NCBI GenBank assembly: GCA_937928545.1
Contig: CALGJQ010000052.1
Coordinates: forward strand, 1 to 59,388
Length of the DNA stretch: 59,388 nt
DNA from: an uncultured Verrucomicrobiales bacterium
GTDB lineage: Bacteria; Verrucomicrobiota; Verrucomicrobiia; Verrucomicrobiales; Akkermansiaceae
Reading direction: 5' to 3'
Position numbers and translations under genes: made by a program. This document shows, piece by piece, positions 46,250 to 55,318 of the stretch; position 1 is the first letter of the stretch; every line of letters starts with the position of its first letter. Below the pieces are notes generated by a model that did not search any database, was not told the origin of the DNA, and saw only the letters and a program-made list of their open reading frames with translations.

Positions 46250-49087
46250 ATGAACCGACTCATTCTCCTTTCCTTCCTCTTTGGCTCACTCCAGGCCAAG
46301 GAAGCCCTCAGCGTTCTCCCAGAAGCCTCAGCAGACTGGAAAATGGCCGGCCCCGGCTCCTTCGAACTCAAAGATGGCATCTCAACCGCAAAAGGAGGTA
46401 TGGGTCTCTGGTGGTATGGCAAAAAAGAATTCAAAAACGCCTGCTTCGAGATCGAATTTAATGCCCCCGAAGATGCCGACAACTCTGGCGTCTTCATCCG
46501 CTTCCCCGATCCAGGTAACGACCCCTGGATCGCCGTCAAACAAGGATACGAAATCCAAATCTGCGGAAACGAATCTCACAAAAACAAAACGGGTGCCATT
46601 TACGACATCCAACCCGGCATCCACCCCGACATGAAAGTCGGCGAATGGAACACCTACAAAATCATCACCGCCGGTGACCAGATCGGCATCATCCTCAACG
46701 ACAAACTCATCAACATCTTCGAATGCCAAGACGGTCGCGGAGATGTCAGCGGATACTTCGGCCTTCAGAACCACGACGATGGCTCCCCCGTTCAGTTCCG
46801 AAACGTCAAAGTCCACGAACTCGCCTCCGGCTCCCTCCTCTCCGCCATGGCTGAACTCGGGGTCCCCCGCTCCGCCCTTTTCGAATACAATGCCGCGAGC
46901 AAAAAAGAGGAAACGTGGTATCACCTCGCTGACCACGGTCCCGCCTTCTTCCAAACCTTTGGCGATTGGTTCAAAGGCACGGAACGTCGTGAGTCCGCCA
47001 TCAAAGGCATCGCCCTCTCCTACTCGGCCTTTCCAAATCGCGTCGCTCTTTTCAATACCGAAAACCTCTCCCTCGTCTCCGCCACCGACCAAGGAGTCAA
47101 CCTCATCAACACCCCTTGGGGAGCTGGACACGGCAAGGTCAACCAGTTCAATAACAAAGACTCCTACCTCTTCACCGCAGCCGAAGGCTCCGTCTGGGCC
47201 GACGAATCAGGCTCCTTCGATGACAAGCGCCCCATCAAAGGATACGGAAACTTTTCCCACCTCGACTTCAATGGCTACTTCCGCCACGGCCCTCAGGTCA
47301 TTCTCGACTACTCCGTCAACGGCACTCGCATCCTCGACACTCTAAGCGATCACAAAAACGGACTCCTCCGTTTCCTCGAAGTCGCTCCTCACAAAAAAGA
47401 ACTCACCGTCCGCCTCCTCGATTCTTCAAGCGAAAAAAACTTCGGCCTCAATTCCAACGCAGTCGATGGCGGAGTCGAAACCTCCTTCAAAGACGGGGTC
47501 CACCTCATGCGTCTTGAGCCTTCAGACAGCACCACCTTAGTCACCCTTCTTTACACCAAAAACCGCGAAGACGAGGCCCCCGATCCCATCGCCCTCACTC
47601 CGCTCACCAAAGGCGGCCCCGGCATCTCGCCCGAGACCTTCGAGGTCGACGCCCAGATCGAAAGCTCCGACAAGCCTTGGCTCGTCGACCAAGTCCCTCT
47701 TCCTCCCGCTTTAGAAAAATCTCCCTACAAGTCCAAGGTCCGCATGTCCGACATCGACTTCTTCTCCGATGGTGACCGCGCCCTCCTCTCCACCTGGGAC
47801 GGCGACATCTGGCACCTCAGCGGACTCAAGGAGTTCAAAAAACTCACATGGAAACGCTACGCCACCGGCTTCTTCGAACCCCTCGGTCTCAAGATCGTCG
47901 ATGACGTCCCCTATATCTCCGGCCGCGATGGCATCTATAAAACCCACGACCTCAACAACGATGGCGAGGCCGACAAATTCGAAATCTTTAACAACGACGT
48001 TTACCTCACCAATAATTTCCACGAATTCCAGTTCGGCCTCGAAACCGACAAAGAAGGAAACTTCTACTTCGCTAAAGCCTCTCCCGTCCTCCCCGGCGGT
48101 CGCGGCTTTGACAAAATCCTCCCTCATAACGGCGCCTTCGTAAAAATCAGCGCCGACGGCCAACGCTTCTACACCATCGGAACCGGCCTCCGCGCCCCCG
48201 GCGGCATCGGCATCGGACCGAACGGTGAAATCACCACCGGAGAAAACGAAGGCACCTGGCAGCCCCGTTGTAAGATCAACTACTACGAACCCAAGCAAGG
48301 CACTCCCTTCTTTGGCGTCGAAGAAGCCCGCCACGGCAACAGCTCTGAATACACCGAGCCACTCTGCTACCTCCCCATGTCAGTCGACAACTCCGGCGGC
48401 GGCCAAATCTGGGTCAAAGACGGAGCCAAAATCGGCATCGCACCTGGCGAACTCATCCACCTCTCCTACGGCCAATCTGCCGTTTATCACGTCCTCCGCC
48501 AGAGGGTCTCCGATGGCTTCTACCAAGGCGGCGTTGCCAAGCTCCCCGTAAAACTTTCCTCCTCCGCCCAACGCGCCGTCTTCCACCCCGATGGCTCCAT
48601 GTATGTCGTCGGATTCCGAGGCTGGCAAACCAACGCCGCCAACGAAGCGGGCCTCCAACGCATTCGCCGGAACACCGAAGAAATCAACCCGCTCCCCACC
48701 GCCATGGAAGTCACGAATGAAGGGATCAGACTCACCTTCGACGTTGAGCTCGATGACGAACTCGCCAACGACCCCACCTCCTTCACCGCTCAACGCTGGA
48801 AGTACGTGCGCGGACCACAATACGGATCCGGTGATTTCTCGATCGATAACCCCGATCTCGAAGCCGAGAAAACTGCCCTCAAAAAGGAGTCTAAAAAACA
48901 CCGCCAGCGCGACAAAGTCACCATCACTTCCGCCCACCTTAGCGAAAACAAAAAATCAGTGCACCTCATCATCGACGGACACAAAGCAAGCCAGCAATTC
49001 AAACTTGAATACGACCTAGAATCATCCGACGGCGAAGAACTCATCGGCACCATCCACAGCACCATCCACAAGGTCCCCGGACAGTAA
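46250..49087 (+). CDS. DUF1080/beta-propeller exported protein (sugar-dehydrogenase-like)
   Basis: A 945-residue exported protein from ATG 46250 (signal MNRLILLSFLFGSLQA). Residues about 25-195 are a DUF1080/concanavalin-like domain (SGVFIRFPDPGNDPWIAVKQGYEIQI, GEWNTYKI). About 220-480 match the DUF6797-type region. A beta-propeller with NHL/glucose-sorbosone dehydrogenase-like repeats follows to about 800: GDIWHLSG, FEPLGLKIVDDVPYISGRDGIYKTHDLNNDGEADKFE (noted in parts: ISGRDGIYKTHDLNNDGEAD), and RAPGGIGIGPNGEITTGENEG. A C-terminal beta domain ends it. No CxxCH is present. The five-haem cytochrome gene follows, a likely electron acceptor. Confidence 0.8.
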   Translation: MNRLILLSFLFGSLQAKEALSVLPEASADWKMAGPGSFELKDGISTAKGGMGLWWYGKKEFKNACFEIEFNAPEDADNSGVFIRFPDPGNDPWIAVKQGYEIQICGNESHKNKTGAIYDIQPGIHPDMKVGEWNTYKIITAGDQIGIILNDKLINIFECQDGRGDVSGYFGLQNHDDGSPVQFRNVKVHELASGSLLSAMAELGVPRSALFEYNAASKKEETWYHLADHGPAFFQTFGDWFKGTERRESAIKGIALSYSAFPNRVALFNTENLSLVSATDQGVNLINTPWGAGHGKVNQFNNKDSYLFTAAEGSVWADESGSFDDKRPIKGYGNFSHLDFNGYFRHGPQVILDYSVNGTRILDTLSDHKNGLLRFLEVAPHKKELTVRLLDSSSEKNFGLNSNAVDGGVETSFKDGVHLMRLEPSDSTTLVTLLYTKNREDEAPDPIALTPLTKGGPGISPETFEVDAQIESSDKPWLVDQVPLPPALEKSPYKSKVRMSDIDFFSDGDRALLSTWDGDIWHLSGLKEFKKLTWKRYATGFFEPLGLKIVDDVPYISGRDGIYKTHDLNNDGEADKFEIFNNDVYLTNNFHEFQFGLETDKEGNFYFAKASPVLPGGRGFDKILPHNGAFVKISADGQRFYTIGTGLRAPGGIGIGPNGEITTGENEGTWQPRCKINYYEPKQGTPFFGVEEARHGNSSEYTEPLCYLPMSVDNSGGGQIWVKDGAKIGIAPGELIHLSYGQSAVYHVLRQRVSDGFYQGGVAKLPVKLSSSAQRAVFHPDGSMYVVGFRGWQTNAANEAGLQRIRRNTEEINPLPTAMEVTNEGIRLTFDVELDDELANDPTSFTAQRWKYVRGPQYGSGDFSIDNPDLEAEKTALKKESKKHRQRDKVTITSAHLSENKKSVHLIIDGHKASQQFKLEYDLESSDGEELIGTIHSTIHKVPGQ

Positions 49088-49095
49088 CTACGGAG

Positions 49096-49195
49096 CTTGG
49101 ACTTTAGTCCGAGTCCCAAAACGACAAGCCCCTCAACCAAGCCTTCAGACCTTGGACTTCAGCCCGAGTCCCCAAACGACAAGCCCCTCAACCAA
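49096..49195. repeat. two tandem ~45-bp repeats before the cytochrome gene
   Basis: Copies at 49096-49139 and 49151-49195 share CTTGGACTTYAGYCCGAG and ACGACAAGCCCCTCAACCA. The first part can form a small hairpin. Only two copies are present, so this is not a CRISPR. Confidence 0.75.
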
Positions 49196-49198
49196 AAA

Positions 49199-51148
49199 AT
49201 GCGCTTCCTCATCATCACCCTTCTTCTCCTCACCCCCATCCAAGCCACCTTAACCGCCACCTTCAAATCCGGCGACAAATCCACCACCACTCAAGTCACC
49301 CTCCCCGCCCTCCAAGTCACCGCAGGCGAGCCACCCGCACCTGGCCTCGCCCCCGGCCCCTTCACCGCCACCTACCAAGGCACCCTCGTCATCCCAAAAC
49401 GCTACCGCGTCTACTTCTCTCTCGAATCCCTCGGCTCAGTCTCCCTCAAAGTAAACGACGAAGCCCTCACCTTCACCGAAGGCAAATCCGAACGCCTCCG
49501 CCTCAACCCCGGCGAAGTCCCCATCGAGATCACCTACACCTCGCCCGAAAACGGCGTCGGCTCCTTCCGCCTCTTCTGGGAAGAACGCCGTGCATTCCCC
49601 CGCGAACCCATCCCCGCCTCCGCCTTCGCTCCTTCCCAAAAAGCCCCCCTCGACGCCGCCCACCTCTTCGCCAGCCACAACTGCATCCAGTGCCACTCCG
49701 CCGACCTCGGCAAAAACGCCATGCCCGAGCTCTCACACTCCGGCCCCAATCTCAGCAACATCGGCGACCGCACCCACGAAGCCTGGCTCACCCGCTGGAT
49801 CGCCCAGCCTGATCTCCTCAAACCCACCACCACCATGCCCGCCATGGTCGATCACACCAAACCCGAGGGCGCCCAAGCCGCCGCCGACCTCGGTGCCTAC
49901 CTCGCCACTCTTAAAACCGACAAAACAATCGGCCCCAAACCCGACCTCACCCTCGCCCAAAAAGGCGGCGAACACTTCCATAAACTCGGCTGCATCGCCT
50001 GCCACTCCAAGCCCGATGCCGACGAACCAGACTTCGAAAACGGCCGCGTCCCCCTCAACAACGTCGCCGCCAAATTCAAAGACGGCGCCCTCACCGCCTT
50101 CCTCAAAAACCCGCAAGAGCATCACAAGGCCATCAAGATGCCCAACTTCCGCTTCTCCGATGAAGAAGCCTCCTCCCTCGCCGCCTACCTCACCAAAACC
50201 TCCACCGGAGAACACACTCCCGATCCCTCCGAATTCCCGCCCGGCGACGCCGCTCGCGGCAAAAAACTCGCCGCCGACCTCAACTGCTCCGCTTGCCACG
50301 AAGGCCTCGCCCCCTCCACCGCCAAGACCCCACAACTTGCCGACCTCAAAAACTGGACCGACCAAGGCTGCCTCGGACCCGATGAAAAACGCGGTAAATC
50401 ACCCCGCCTCAACCTCACCAACGAGGAAAAAAAAGCCCTCACCCCCGCCCTCCTCCCTCTCCTGCAAAACGACACCGTCGAAGCCTACACCCATCGCCAG
50501 ATCGACGCCCTTCACTGCGCCTCCTGCCACAAACACAACGGCAAATCCTCCCTCCTCTCCAAAGTCCACGCCGAGACCAAGTCCCTCCTCGACCACATCA
50601 CCGCCAGCGACGAGCGCCTCATCCAATCCCGTCCGCCCCTCACTCACATGGGCTCTATGCTCCACACCGACTACCTCGAACAAATGCTCCTCGGCACCGC
50701 CGCCCCACGCCCCCGCCCATGGCTCGAAATGCGTATGCCCGCCTTCCCCCTCCATGCCAAACACATGGCCCACGGCCTCGGCCAACACCACGGGCTCGCC
50801 GCATCCACTCCCTCCACCGAAAAAGCCCCCGATGACCAAATCAAACTCGGTGAGCAGCTCGTCGGCATGACCGGATACGCCTGCGTCACCTGCCACGCCA
50901 TCAACGAAAAACCCGCCCTCGCCGCCTTCGAGGTCCAAGGCATCAACTTCGGCCTCAGCCACCAACGCCTCCGTGCCGACTACTATCATCAATGGATGTT
51001 CAACCCCGCCCGCCTCGTCCCCGACACCAAAATGCCCCGCTACACCAACCCCGACGACGGCACCGCCCTCCGCCAAGACATCCTCGAAGGCGACTCCCAA
51101 AAACAATTCGAAGCCATCCGCCTCTTCATCCAATCCCTCTCCAAATAA
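49199..51148 (+). CDS. five-haem c-type cytochrome with PA14-like N-terminus
   Basis: A 649-residue exported protein. The N-terminal ~120 residues are a PA14-like beta domain (YRVYFSLESLGSVSLKVNDEALTF). Five CxxCH haem sites follow: CIQCH, CIACH, CSACH, CASCH and CVTCH, in cytochrome-c-like domains with TMPAM and KMPNFRF-type Met ligands. It ends in a small helix with QAFIQSLSK-like IRLFIQSLSK. It follows the DUF1080/propeller gene by 111 bp. Probably transfers electrons from that enzyme in the periplasm or at the cell surface. Confidence 0.85.
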   Translation: MRFLIITLLLLTPIQATLTATFKSGDKSTTTQVTLPALQVTAGEPPAPGLAPGPFTATYQGTLVIPKRYRVYFSLESLGSVSLKVNDEALTFTEGKSERLRLNPGEVPIEITYTSPENGVGSFRLFWEERRAFPREPIPASAFAPSQKAPLDAAHLFASHNCIQCHSADLGKNAMPELSHSGPNLSNIGDRTHEAWLTRWIAQPDLLKPTTTMPAMVDHTKPEGAQAAADLGAYLATLKTDKTIGPKPDLTLAQKGGEHFHKLGCIACHSKPDADEPDFENGRVPLNNVAAKFKDGALTAFLKNPQEHHKAIKMPNFRFSDEEASSLAAYLTKTSTGEHTPDPSEFPPGDAARGKKLAADLNCSACHEGLAPSTAKTPQLADLKNWTDQGCLGPDEKRGKSPRLNLTNEEKKALTPALLPLLQNDTVEAYTHRQIDALHCASCHKHNGKSSLLSKVHAETKSLLDHITASDERLIQSRPPLTHMGSMLHTDYLEQMLLGTAAPRPRPWLEMRMPAFPLHAKHMAHGLGQHHGLAASTPSTEKAPDDQIKLGEQLVGMTGYACVTCHAINEKPALAAFEVQGINFGLSHQRLRADYYHQWMFNPARLVPDTKMPRYTNPDDGTALRQDILEGDSQKQFEAIRLFIQSLSK

Positions 51149-51169
51149 GGAGAGCGGCGCTTCCAGCCC
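51149..51169. repeat. dispersed repeat GAGAGCGGCGCTTCCAGCCC, copy 1
   Basis: GAGAGCGGCGCTTCCAGCCC, with one extra G in front, directly after the cytochrome stop; a second copy is at 53239-53259. The AGC-GGC-GCT core can form a tight hairpin. Confidence 0.75.
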
Positions 51170-51390
51170 ACTCACCCCCAACCCCAAGGAAGGGCTGTCT
51201 CCAGACTGCCCAACCCCCTCAACCCAGCCCCCCAACATCCCCCAGTCCCTCCGCGCCTCCGCGTCCCTGCGTGAGACCTTCCCCCCAACCCAAGCCCCCA
51301 GTCCCTTTGCTGCTCAGCTGCTTTGCGTGAGCCCTCCCCCCAACCAAGCCCCCCAACCCACCCCATATTCCCCCACAACCACCGCAAAAA
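51170..51390. other. repeat-rich non-coding spacer (no gene seen)
   Basis: Part of the 386-bp gap between the cytochrome gene and rpsB. It holds a second copy of the palindromic 20-mer (51192-51211) and C-rich text such as CTCCGCGCCTCCGCG and CTGCGTGAG of a kind often repeated in these genomes. No credible ORF or RNA was seen. Confidence 0.6.
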
Positions 51391-51393
51391 TCC

Positions 51394-51422
51394 TTGCTAT
51401 CCTCACCTTTTCCTCGTAACTC
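51394..51422 (+). promoter_or_regulatory. predicted promoter of rpsB-tsf
   Basis: TTGCTA (51394-51399), a 17-base spacer, TAACTC (51417-51422). It is followed by a ~105-base leader containing GCTGCA (51441-51446) and TGCAGC (51479-51484) as complementary arms, which could be an autoregulatory structure. A GGAGG-like ACGGAGGAC precedes the rpsB ATG. Confidence 0.4.
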
Positions 51423-51534
51423 CCACCTCCCTTCCCACGAGCTGCATTATCAACAAAGAGAAACCGGGTAAGGTCCATTGCAGCAATTTCTCAACCAAAA
51501 GCGCCTTCGTGCTTTAACGGAGGACCCAAAAACA

Positions 51535-52218
51535 ATGATTAACGAACTCGTCAAAGACATGGTCGAAGCTGGAGTCCATTACGGTCACCAGACCAAGAAG
51601 TGGAATCCAAAAATGAAGCCTTACCTCATGAAGGATAAAGGTGGAATCTACATCATCGACCTCGAAAAAACCGTCCAGTGCCTCGATAAGGCGTCCGATT
51701 TCCTCTCCGGAATCGCTGGAAAAAAGAAAAAGATCCTTTTCGTCGGCTGTAAGCGTCAGGCGCAAGAAGCCGTCCGCGAGGCCGCTGAAGCCACTGGCCA
51801 ATACTACGTCAACTACCGCTGGCTTGGTGGCACCCTCACCAACCTCACCACCATTCGGAACTCCGTAAAGCGCCTCAAGTATCTTGAGGACATCGAGCGT
51901 GCTCCAGAATACAAGTCCATGTCCAAAAAAGAGCTCTCCGCTCTCGGACGTGAGAAGGAAAAACTCCACCGCAACCTCAATGGAGTGCGCGACATGGAGA
52001 AGCACCCAGATGCCGTCGTCATCGTCGACACCGCTCGTGAGTCCATCGCCGTTGCCGAAGCCAAGCGCCTCAAGATTCCCATCATCGGAATCGTCGACAC
52101 CAACGGAGACCCTAGCAAGCTCGAGTATCCGATCCCCGGAAACGACGACGCCATGCGCTCCATCCGTATCGTCCTCCAGAACCTCGTCGACGGAATCATC
52201 GCCGGCTCAAAGAGCTAA
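51535..52218 (+). CDS. rpsB: 30S ribosomal protein S2
   Basis: A 227-residue S2. It has [19 protein letters not shown] near the N-terminus, [15 protein letters not shown], the [18 protein letters not shown] segment, and [32 protein letters not shown] toward the C-terminus, all hallmarks of S2. It is shorter than in E. coli, lacking part of the C-terminal tail. GGAGG-type site 10 bases upstream. tsf follows by 39 bp. S2 often represses its own operon (established). Confidence 0.96.
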   Translation: MINELVKDMVEAGVHYGHQTKKWNPKMKPYLMKDKGGIYIIDLEKTVQCLDKASDFLSGIAGKKKKILFVGCKRQAQEAVREAAEATGQYYVNYRWLGGTLTNLTTIRNSVKRLKYLEDIERAPEYKSMSKKELSALGREKEKLHRNLNGVRDMEKHPDAVVIVDTARESIAVAEAKRLKIPIIGIVDTNGDPSKLEYPIPGNDDAMRSIRIVLQNLVDGIIAGSKS

Positions 52219-52257
52219 TTCAGGCCCATTTTTCAAACTGAGAAAGAACCACACATT

Positions 52258-53124
52258 ATGATCACAGCAGCTCTTGTAAAAGAACTCCGCGAAAAGACCG
52301 GAGTCGCCATGATGGAATGTAAGAACGCTCTTAAGGAAACTGAGGGTGACATCGATGCCGCCATCAAAATCCTCCGCGAGCGCGGCGAAGCAAAGGCCGA
52401 GAAAAAAGCCTCCCGTGACGCCAACGAAGGAGTCATCGTCGCCGCGATCGACGAGTCCGGTAAGTCCGGCCTCCTCGTCGAAGTGAACTGCGAGACCGAC
52501 TTCGTTGCGAAGAACGAGAACTTCCAGGCCTTCGTCGCTGACATTGCCAACACCGTCCTCGCCAGCGATGCCGCTGACCTCGACGCCGCCCTCGCCCTCC
52601 CGAAGGACGAAGGCACGCTTGAGCAATTCATCAAAACGAAAGTCCTCGAAATGGGCGAGAACCTCCAGTTCCGACGCTTCGAACGCCTCAGCCTTTCCGG
52701 AGAAGGCGCCGTCGCTTCCTACATCCACCTCGGTGGAAAAGTTGGCGTCCTCATCGAAGTTGGAGCCGGCAATGCCGACACCGCTTCTTCCGGAGCCTTC
52801 CAGGACCTCGTCAAAGACCTTACCCTCCACATCGCCGCGACCTCGCCTGCAGGTCTCCAGCGCGAAGACATCCCGGCCGACCTCGTCGAGTCCGAGAAGG
52901 ACATTTTCCGCAAGCAAATGGAAGGTCAGAACAAGCCAGCCGACATCCTCGAGAAAATCATCGAAGGGAAGCTTGGTAAGTTCTACTCCGAGCGCTGCCT
53001 TCTCGAGCAAGGCTTCGTCAAGGACCCTGACACCGCGATCAAGGATCTCCTCGCCGCAAAAGGGAAAGAAATCGGTGACACCATCACCGTGAACAACTTC
53101 CTCCGCTTCGGCCTCGGCGAGTAA
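52258..53124 (+). CDS. tsf: elongation factor Ts
   Basis: A 288-residue EF-Ts, the nucleotide-exchange factor for EF-Tu. It has LVKELREKTGVAMMECKNALKE at the N-terminus, EVNCETDFVAKNE, and the repeated core domain (YIHLGGKVGVLIEVG). The pairing rpsB-tsf is universal in bacteria. A terminator lies 26 bases after the stop. Confidence 0.96.
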   Translation: MITAALVKELREKTGVAMMECKNALKETEGDIDAAIKILRERGEAKAEKKASRDANEGVIVAAIDESGKSGLLVEVNCETDFVAKNENFQAFVADIANTVLASDAADLDAALALPKDEGTLEQFIKTKVLEMGENLQFRRFERLSLSGEGAVASYIHLGGKVGVLIEVGAGNADTASSGAFQDLVKDLTLHIAATSPAGLQREDIPADLVESEKDIFRKQMEGQNKPADILEKIIEGKLGKFYSERCLLEQGFVKDPDTAIKDLLAAKGKEIGDTITVNNFLRFGLGE

Positions 53125-53149
53125 ACAACTCTCCGATCCCAATCACCTC

Positions 53150-53184
53150 AAAATCCGGCACCCGAAAGGGCTGCCGGATTTTTT
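53150..53184 (+). terminator. terminator of rpsB-tsf
   Basis: AATCCGGCA pairs with TGCCGGATT around CCCGAAAGGGC, then six T. Confidence 0.9.
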
Positions 53185-53191
53185 ATAGGAG

Positions 53192-53211
53192 GGGCTGTCT
53201 CCAGACTGCCC
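53192..53211. repeat. dispersed palindromic repeat, copy 3
   Basis: A third exact copy of GGGCTGTCTCCAGACTGCCC, seven bases after the tsf terminator. The rest of the 362-bp spacer before the SulP gene holds the second copy of the GAGAGCGGCGC repeat (53239-53259) and otherwise plain sequence with no gene. Confidence 0.8.
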
Positions 53212-53238
53212 ACAATTCCCCGCCTCAACCAAGAATAT

Positions 53239-53259
53239 GGAGAGCGGCGCTTCCAGCCC
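53239..53259. repeat. dispersed repeat GAGAGCGGCGCTTCCAGCCC, copy 2
   Basis: Exact match to the copy at 51149-51169; also intergenic. Confidence 0.75.
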
Positions 53260-53486
53260 GCTTCCCCTCAACCCAAGCTACTCAACCTAGGCCAACGCCC
53301 CATGTCCCAGACCCGCAACCCAGCCTTGTCTGAAGGACAAACTCATAAGCGGAACCTATAAATTTCACCTACAGTGAACAACTCACCCCCCTCAAAGCCA
53401 GCCCGCTGATATCAGATAGGCCATCAGCCACTAAGAACTCACCGCAGCATCGCATGGAAAAGCTTTCCAAAGCGAGCAGGTAAACC

Positions 53487-55292
53487 TTAATGCCCTCCAC
53501 TCACCTTACCGTAGTATTCTCCCTCCACGAGATCACCCGCTTTGGTCAGAATATGACTACACGAGGCATCGAGATTAATCAGGTGGAGCTTCTTACCCAG
53601 CGCTCGGTATTTCTCACTTATACTGTGAATCGCCTCAATCGCCGAGTGGTCACAGACCTTTGAGCGGCGGAAATTTAAGTAAACATTCTCCGGATCATCA
53701 GCGGGATGAAAGAGGTCTTTAAACTGCTGGATCGAACCAAAGAAGATCGGTCCACGGACCTTATACGTTCTACTCTTCTCATCCTCTTCAAAGAGTTCCA
53801 AAACAAGCTCTTGTGAACGCTCCCAGCAATAAGCCAAGGCACTGATAATAATCCCGATTCCCACCGCAAGGGCGAGGTTATGAGAAATCACGGTAATCAC
53901 AGAAACTGCAAAGATGACCCACAGGTCCGTCTTAGGAACCTTGCCCACCATGCGCAAACTAGACCAAGCGAAGGTTGCGATCACGACCATGAACATCACT
54001 CCGATCAGGCAACCAATCGGGATCATCTCAATCAGACCTGGGGCAAATAGAATGAAGCCAAGAAGAATCACCGCAGCGGCAATCCCCGACAGCCTTCCGC
54101 GACCGCCCGAGTTGATGTTCACCATACTCTGTCCGATCATCGCACAACCACCAATCCCGCCAAAGAGTCCCGTCACGACGTTTGCCCCACCCAGCGCGAC
54201 ACACTCACGATTCGAGGAACCACGAGTTTCAGTCAGCTCATCAATCAAAGAGAGAGTCATGAGAGACTCAACCAAGCCAATGCTCGCGATGGCGAGGGCG
54301 AGGAAGAAGATCGCGCTTAAACCATCCATATTCGACCAAGCGATTTCTGGAATGTGGAAGCTGGGGAGATCCGCTTTGAGGCCTTGGCGAATCTCGCCCA
54401 TCTCTTCTGTCGTCAGAGTGCTCGCCGCGATTTCCTCGCCCTTTGCATCCAGCTCATTGATGAGGAGCGAATCTTGAGCCGCCTTAAATTTATCGATCTT
54501 CACCGCTTTCTCACGCTGAAGTTCCCGCTGAGTTTCTACGACACTCGCAACGGTCTTAGTGTGCTCTTTTAAAGAAGGAGTGAAGGCCACCACGAGAGTT
54601 CCTAGAACAATCGCGACAAGTGGAGCCGGGACTGCGCGGGTGAATTTGGGCAAGAAGTGACAGATCAGCATCGTGCCGATAATGAGGCCAGCCATGGAGA
54701 GCGCGGGCATCGAGCCGAGGCTCATCCAATCACCAATCTGCATGAAGCCTTCCTTTGAGTCGTAGACGATGCGTTCATCGGTCTTGAATTGGTTGAACTG
54801 CGCCCACCCGATCACAATCGCGAGACCATTCACAAAGCCGAGCATCACGGAATGGGGAAGGAGACGGATAAACCGGCCCATTTTAAAGAGGCCCACTAAA
54901 ATTTGAATCACACCAGCCAAAATCACGGCCGCGAAGAGATACTCCAGCCCCCATAACAGGATCACCGAAATGGTTGCAACAGCCGTCGCACCAGCGGCAC
55001 CCGATATCATCCCCGGACGGCCACCAAAGATCGCGGTGATCAGGCCCAAGAAAAATGAGGCATACAGACCGAGTAAGGGATCAACCCCAGCCACAAAAGC
55101 AAAGGCAACCGCTTCAGGAATCATCGCAAGAGTGACCGTCGCCCCAGCCAAGACCTCGTCCTTCCACCGAATTCCCTGTCCGTATTTACGGTAGATAAGC
55201 CTAAACATATTCTTAGCGATGGAACTAGAGCCAATGAGCGAAATAGGCAATCCCTTTCCTGATCGCTCCCTAGGATCAATCCTCGACATCAT
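53487..55292 (-). CDS. SulP-family inorganic anion transporter with STAS domain
   Basis: A 601-residue SulP transporter. Membrane helices run from about residue 50 to 480 (GATVTLAMIPEAVAFAFVAGVDPLLGLYASFF, seen in parts: LAMIPEAVAFAFVAGVDP, GLYASFF; SGAAGATAVATIS). A soluble insertion lies at about 240-310. The C-terminal STAS domain (about 500-595) includes VRGPIFFGSIQQF and KVCDHSAIEAI. SulP proteins carry sulfate, bicarbonate or other anions; which one is unknown. Start 55292 has a GGAAAGG site 7 bases upstream. Confidence 0.88.
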   Translation of the reverse strand: MMSRIDPRERSGKGLPISLIGSSSIAKNMFRLIYRKYGQGIRWKDEVLAGATVTLAMIPEAVAFAFVAGVDPLLGLYASFFLGLITAIFGGRPGMISGAAGATAVATISVILLWGLEYLFAAVILAGVIQILVGLFKMGRFIRLLPHSVMLGFVNGLAIVIGWAQFNQFKTDERIVYDSKEGFMQIGDWMSLGSMPALSMAGLIIGTMLICHFLPKFTRAVPAPLVAIVLGTLVVAFTPSLKEHTKTVASVVETQRELQREKAVKIDKFKAAQDSLLINELDAKGEEIAASTLTTEEMGEIRQGLKADLPSFHIPEIAWSNMDGLSAIFFLALAIASIGLVESLMTLSLIDELTETRGSSNRECVALGGANVVTGLFGGIGGCAMIGQSMVNINSGGRGRLSGIAAAVILLGFILFAPGLIEMIPIGCLIGVMFMVVIATFAWSSLRMVGKVPKTDLWVIFAVSVITVISHNLALAVGIGIIISALAYCWERSQELVLELFEEDEKSRTYKVRGPIFFGSIQQFKDLFHPADDPENVYLNFRRSKVCDHSAIEAIHSISEKYRALGKKLHLINLDASCSHILTKAGDLVEGEYYGKVSGGH

Positions 55293-55318
55293 AGGAACCT
55301 TTCCGCCATCTTAGCCAA

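Noticed and set aside
49590..50870. Pro/Ser/Thr-rich 426-residue ORF inside the cytochrome gene
   Set aside because: Alternative-frame shadow; the true frame has five CxxCH motifs.
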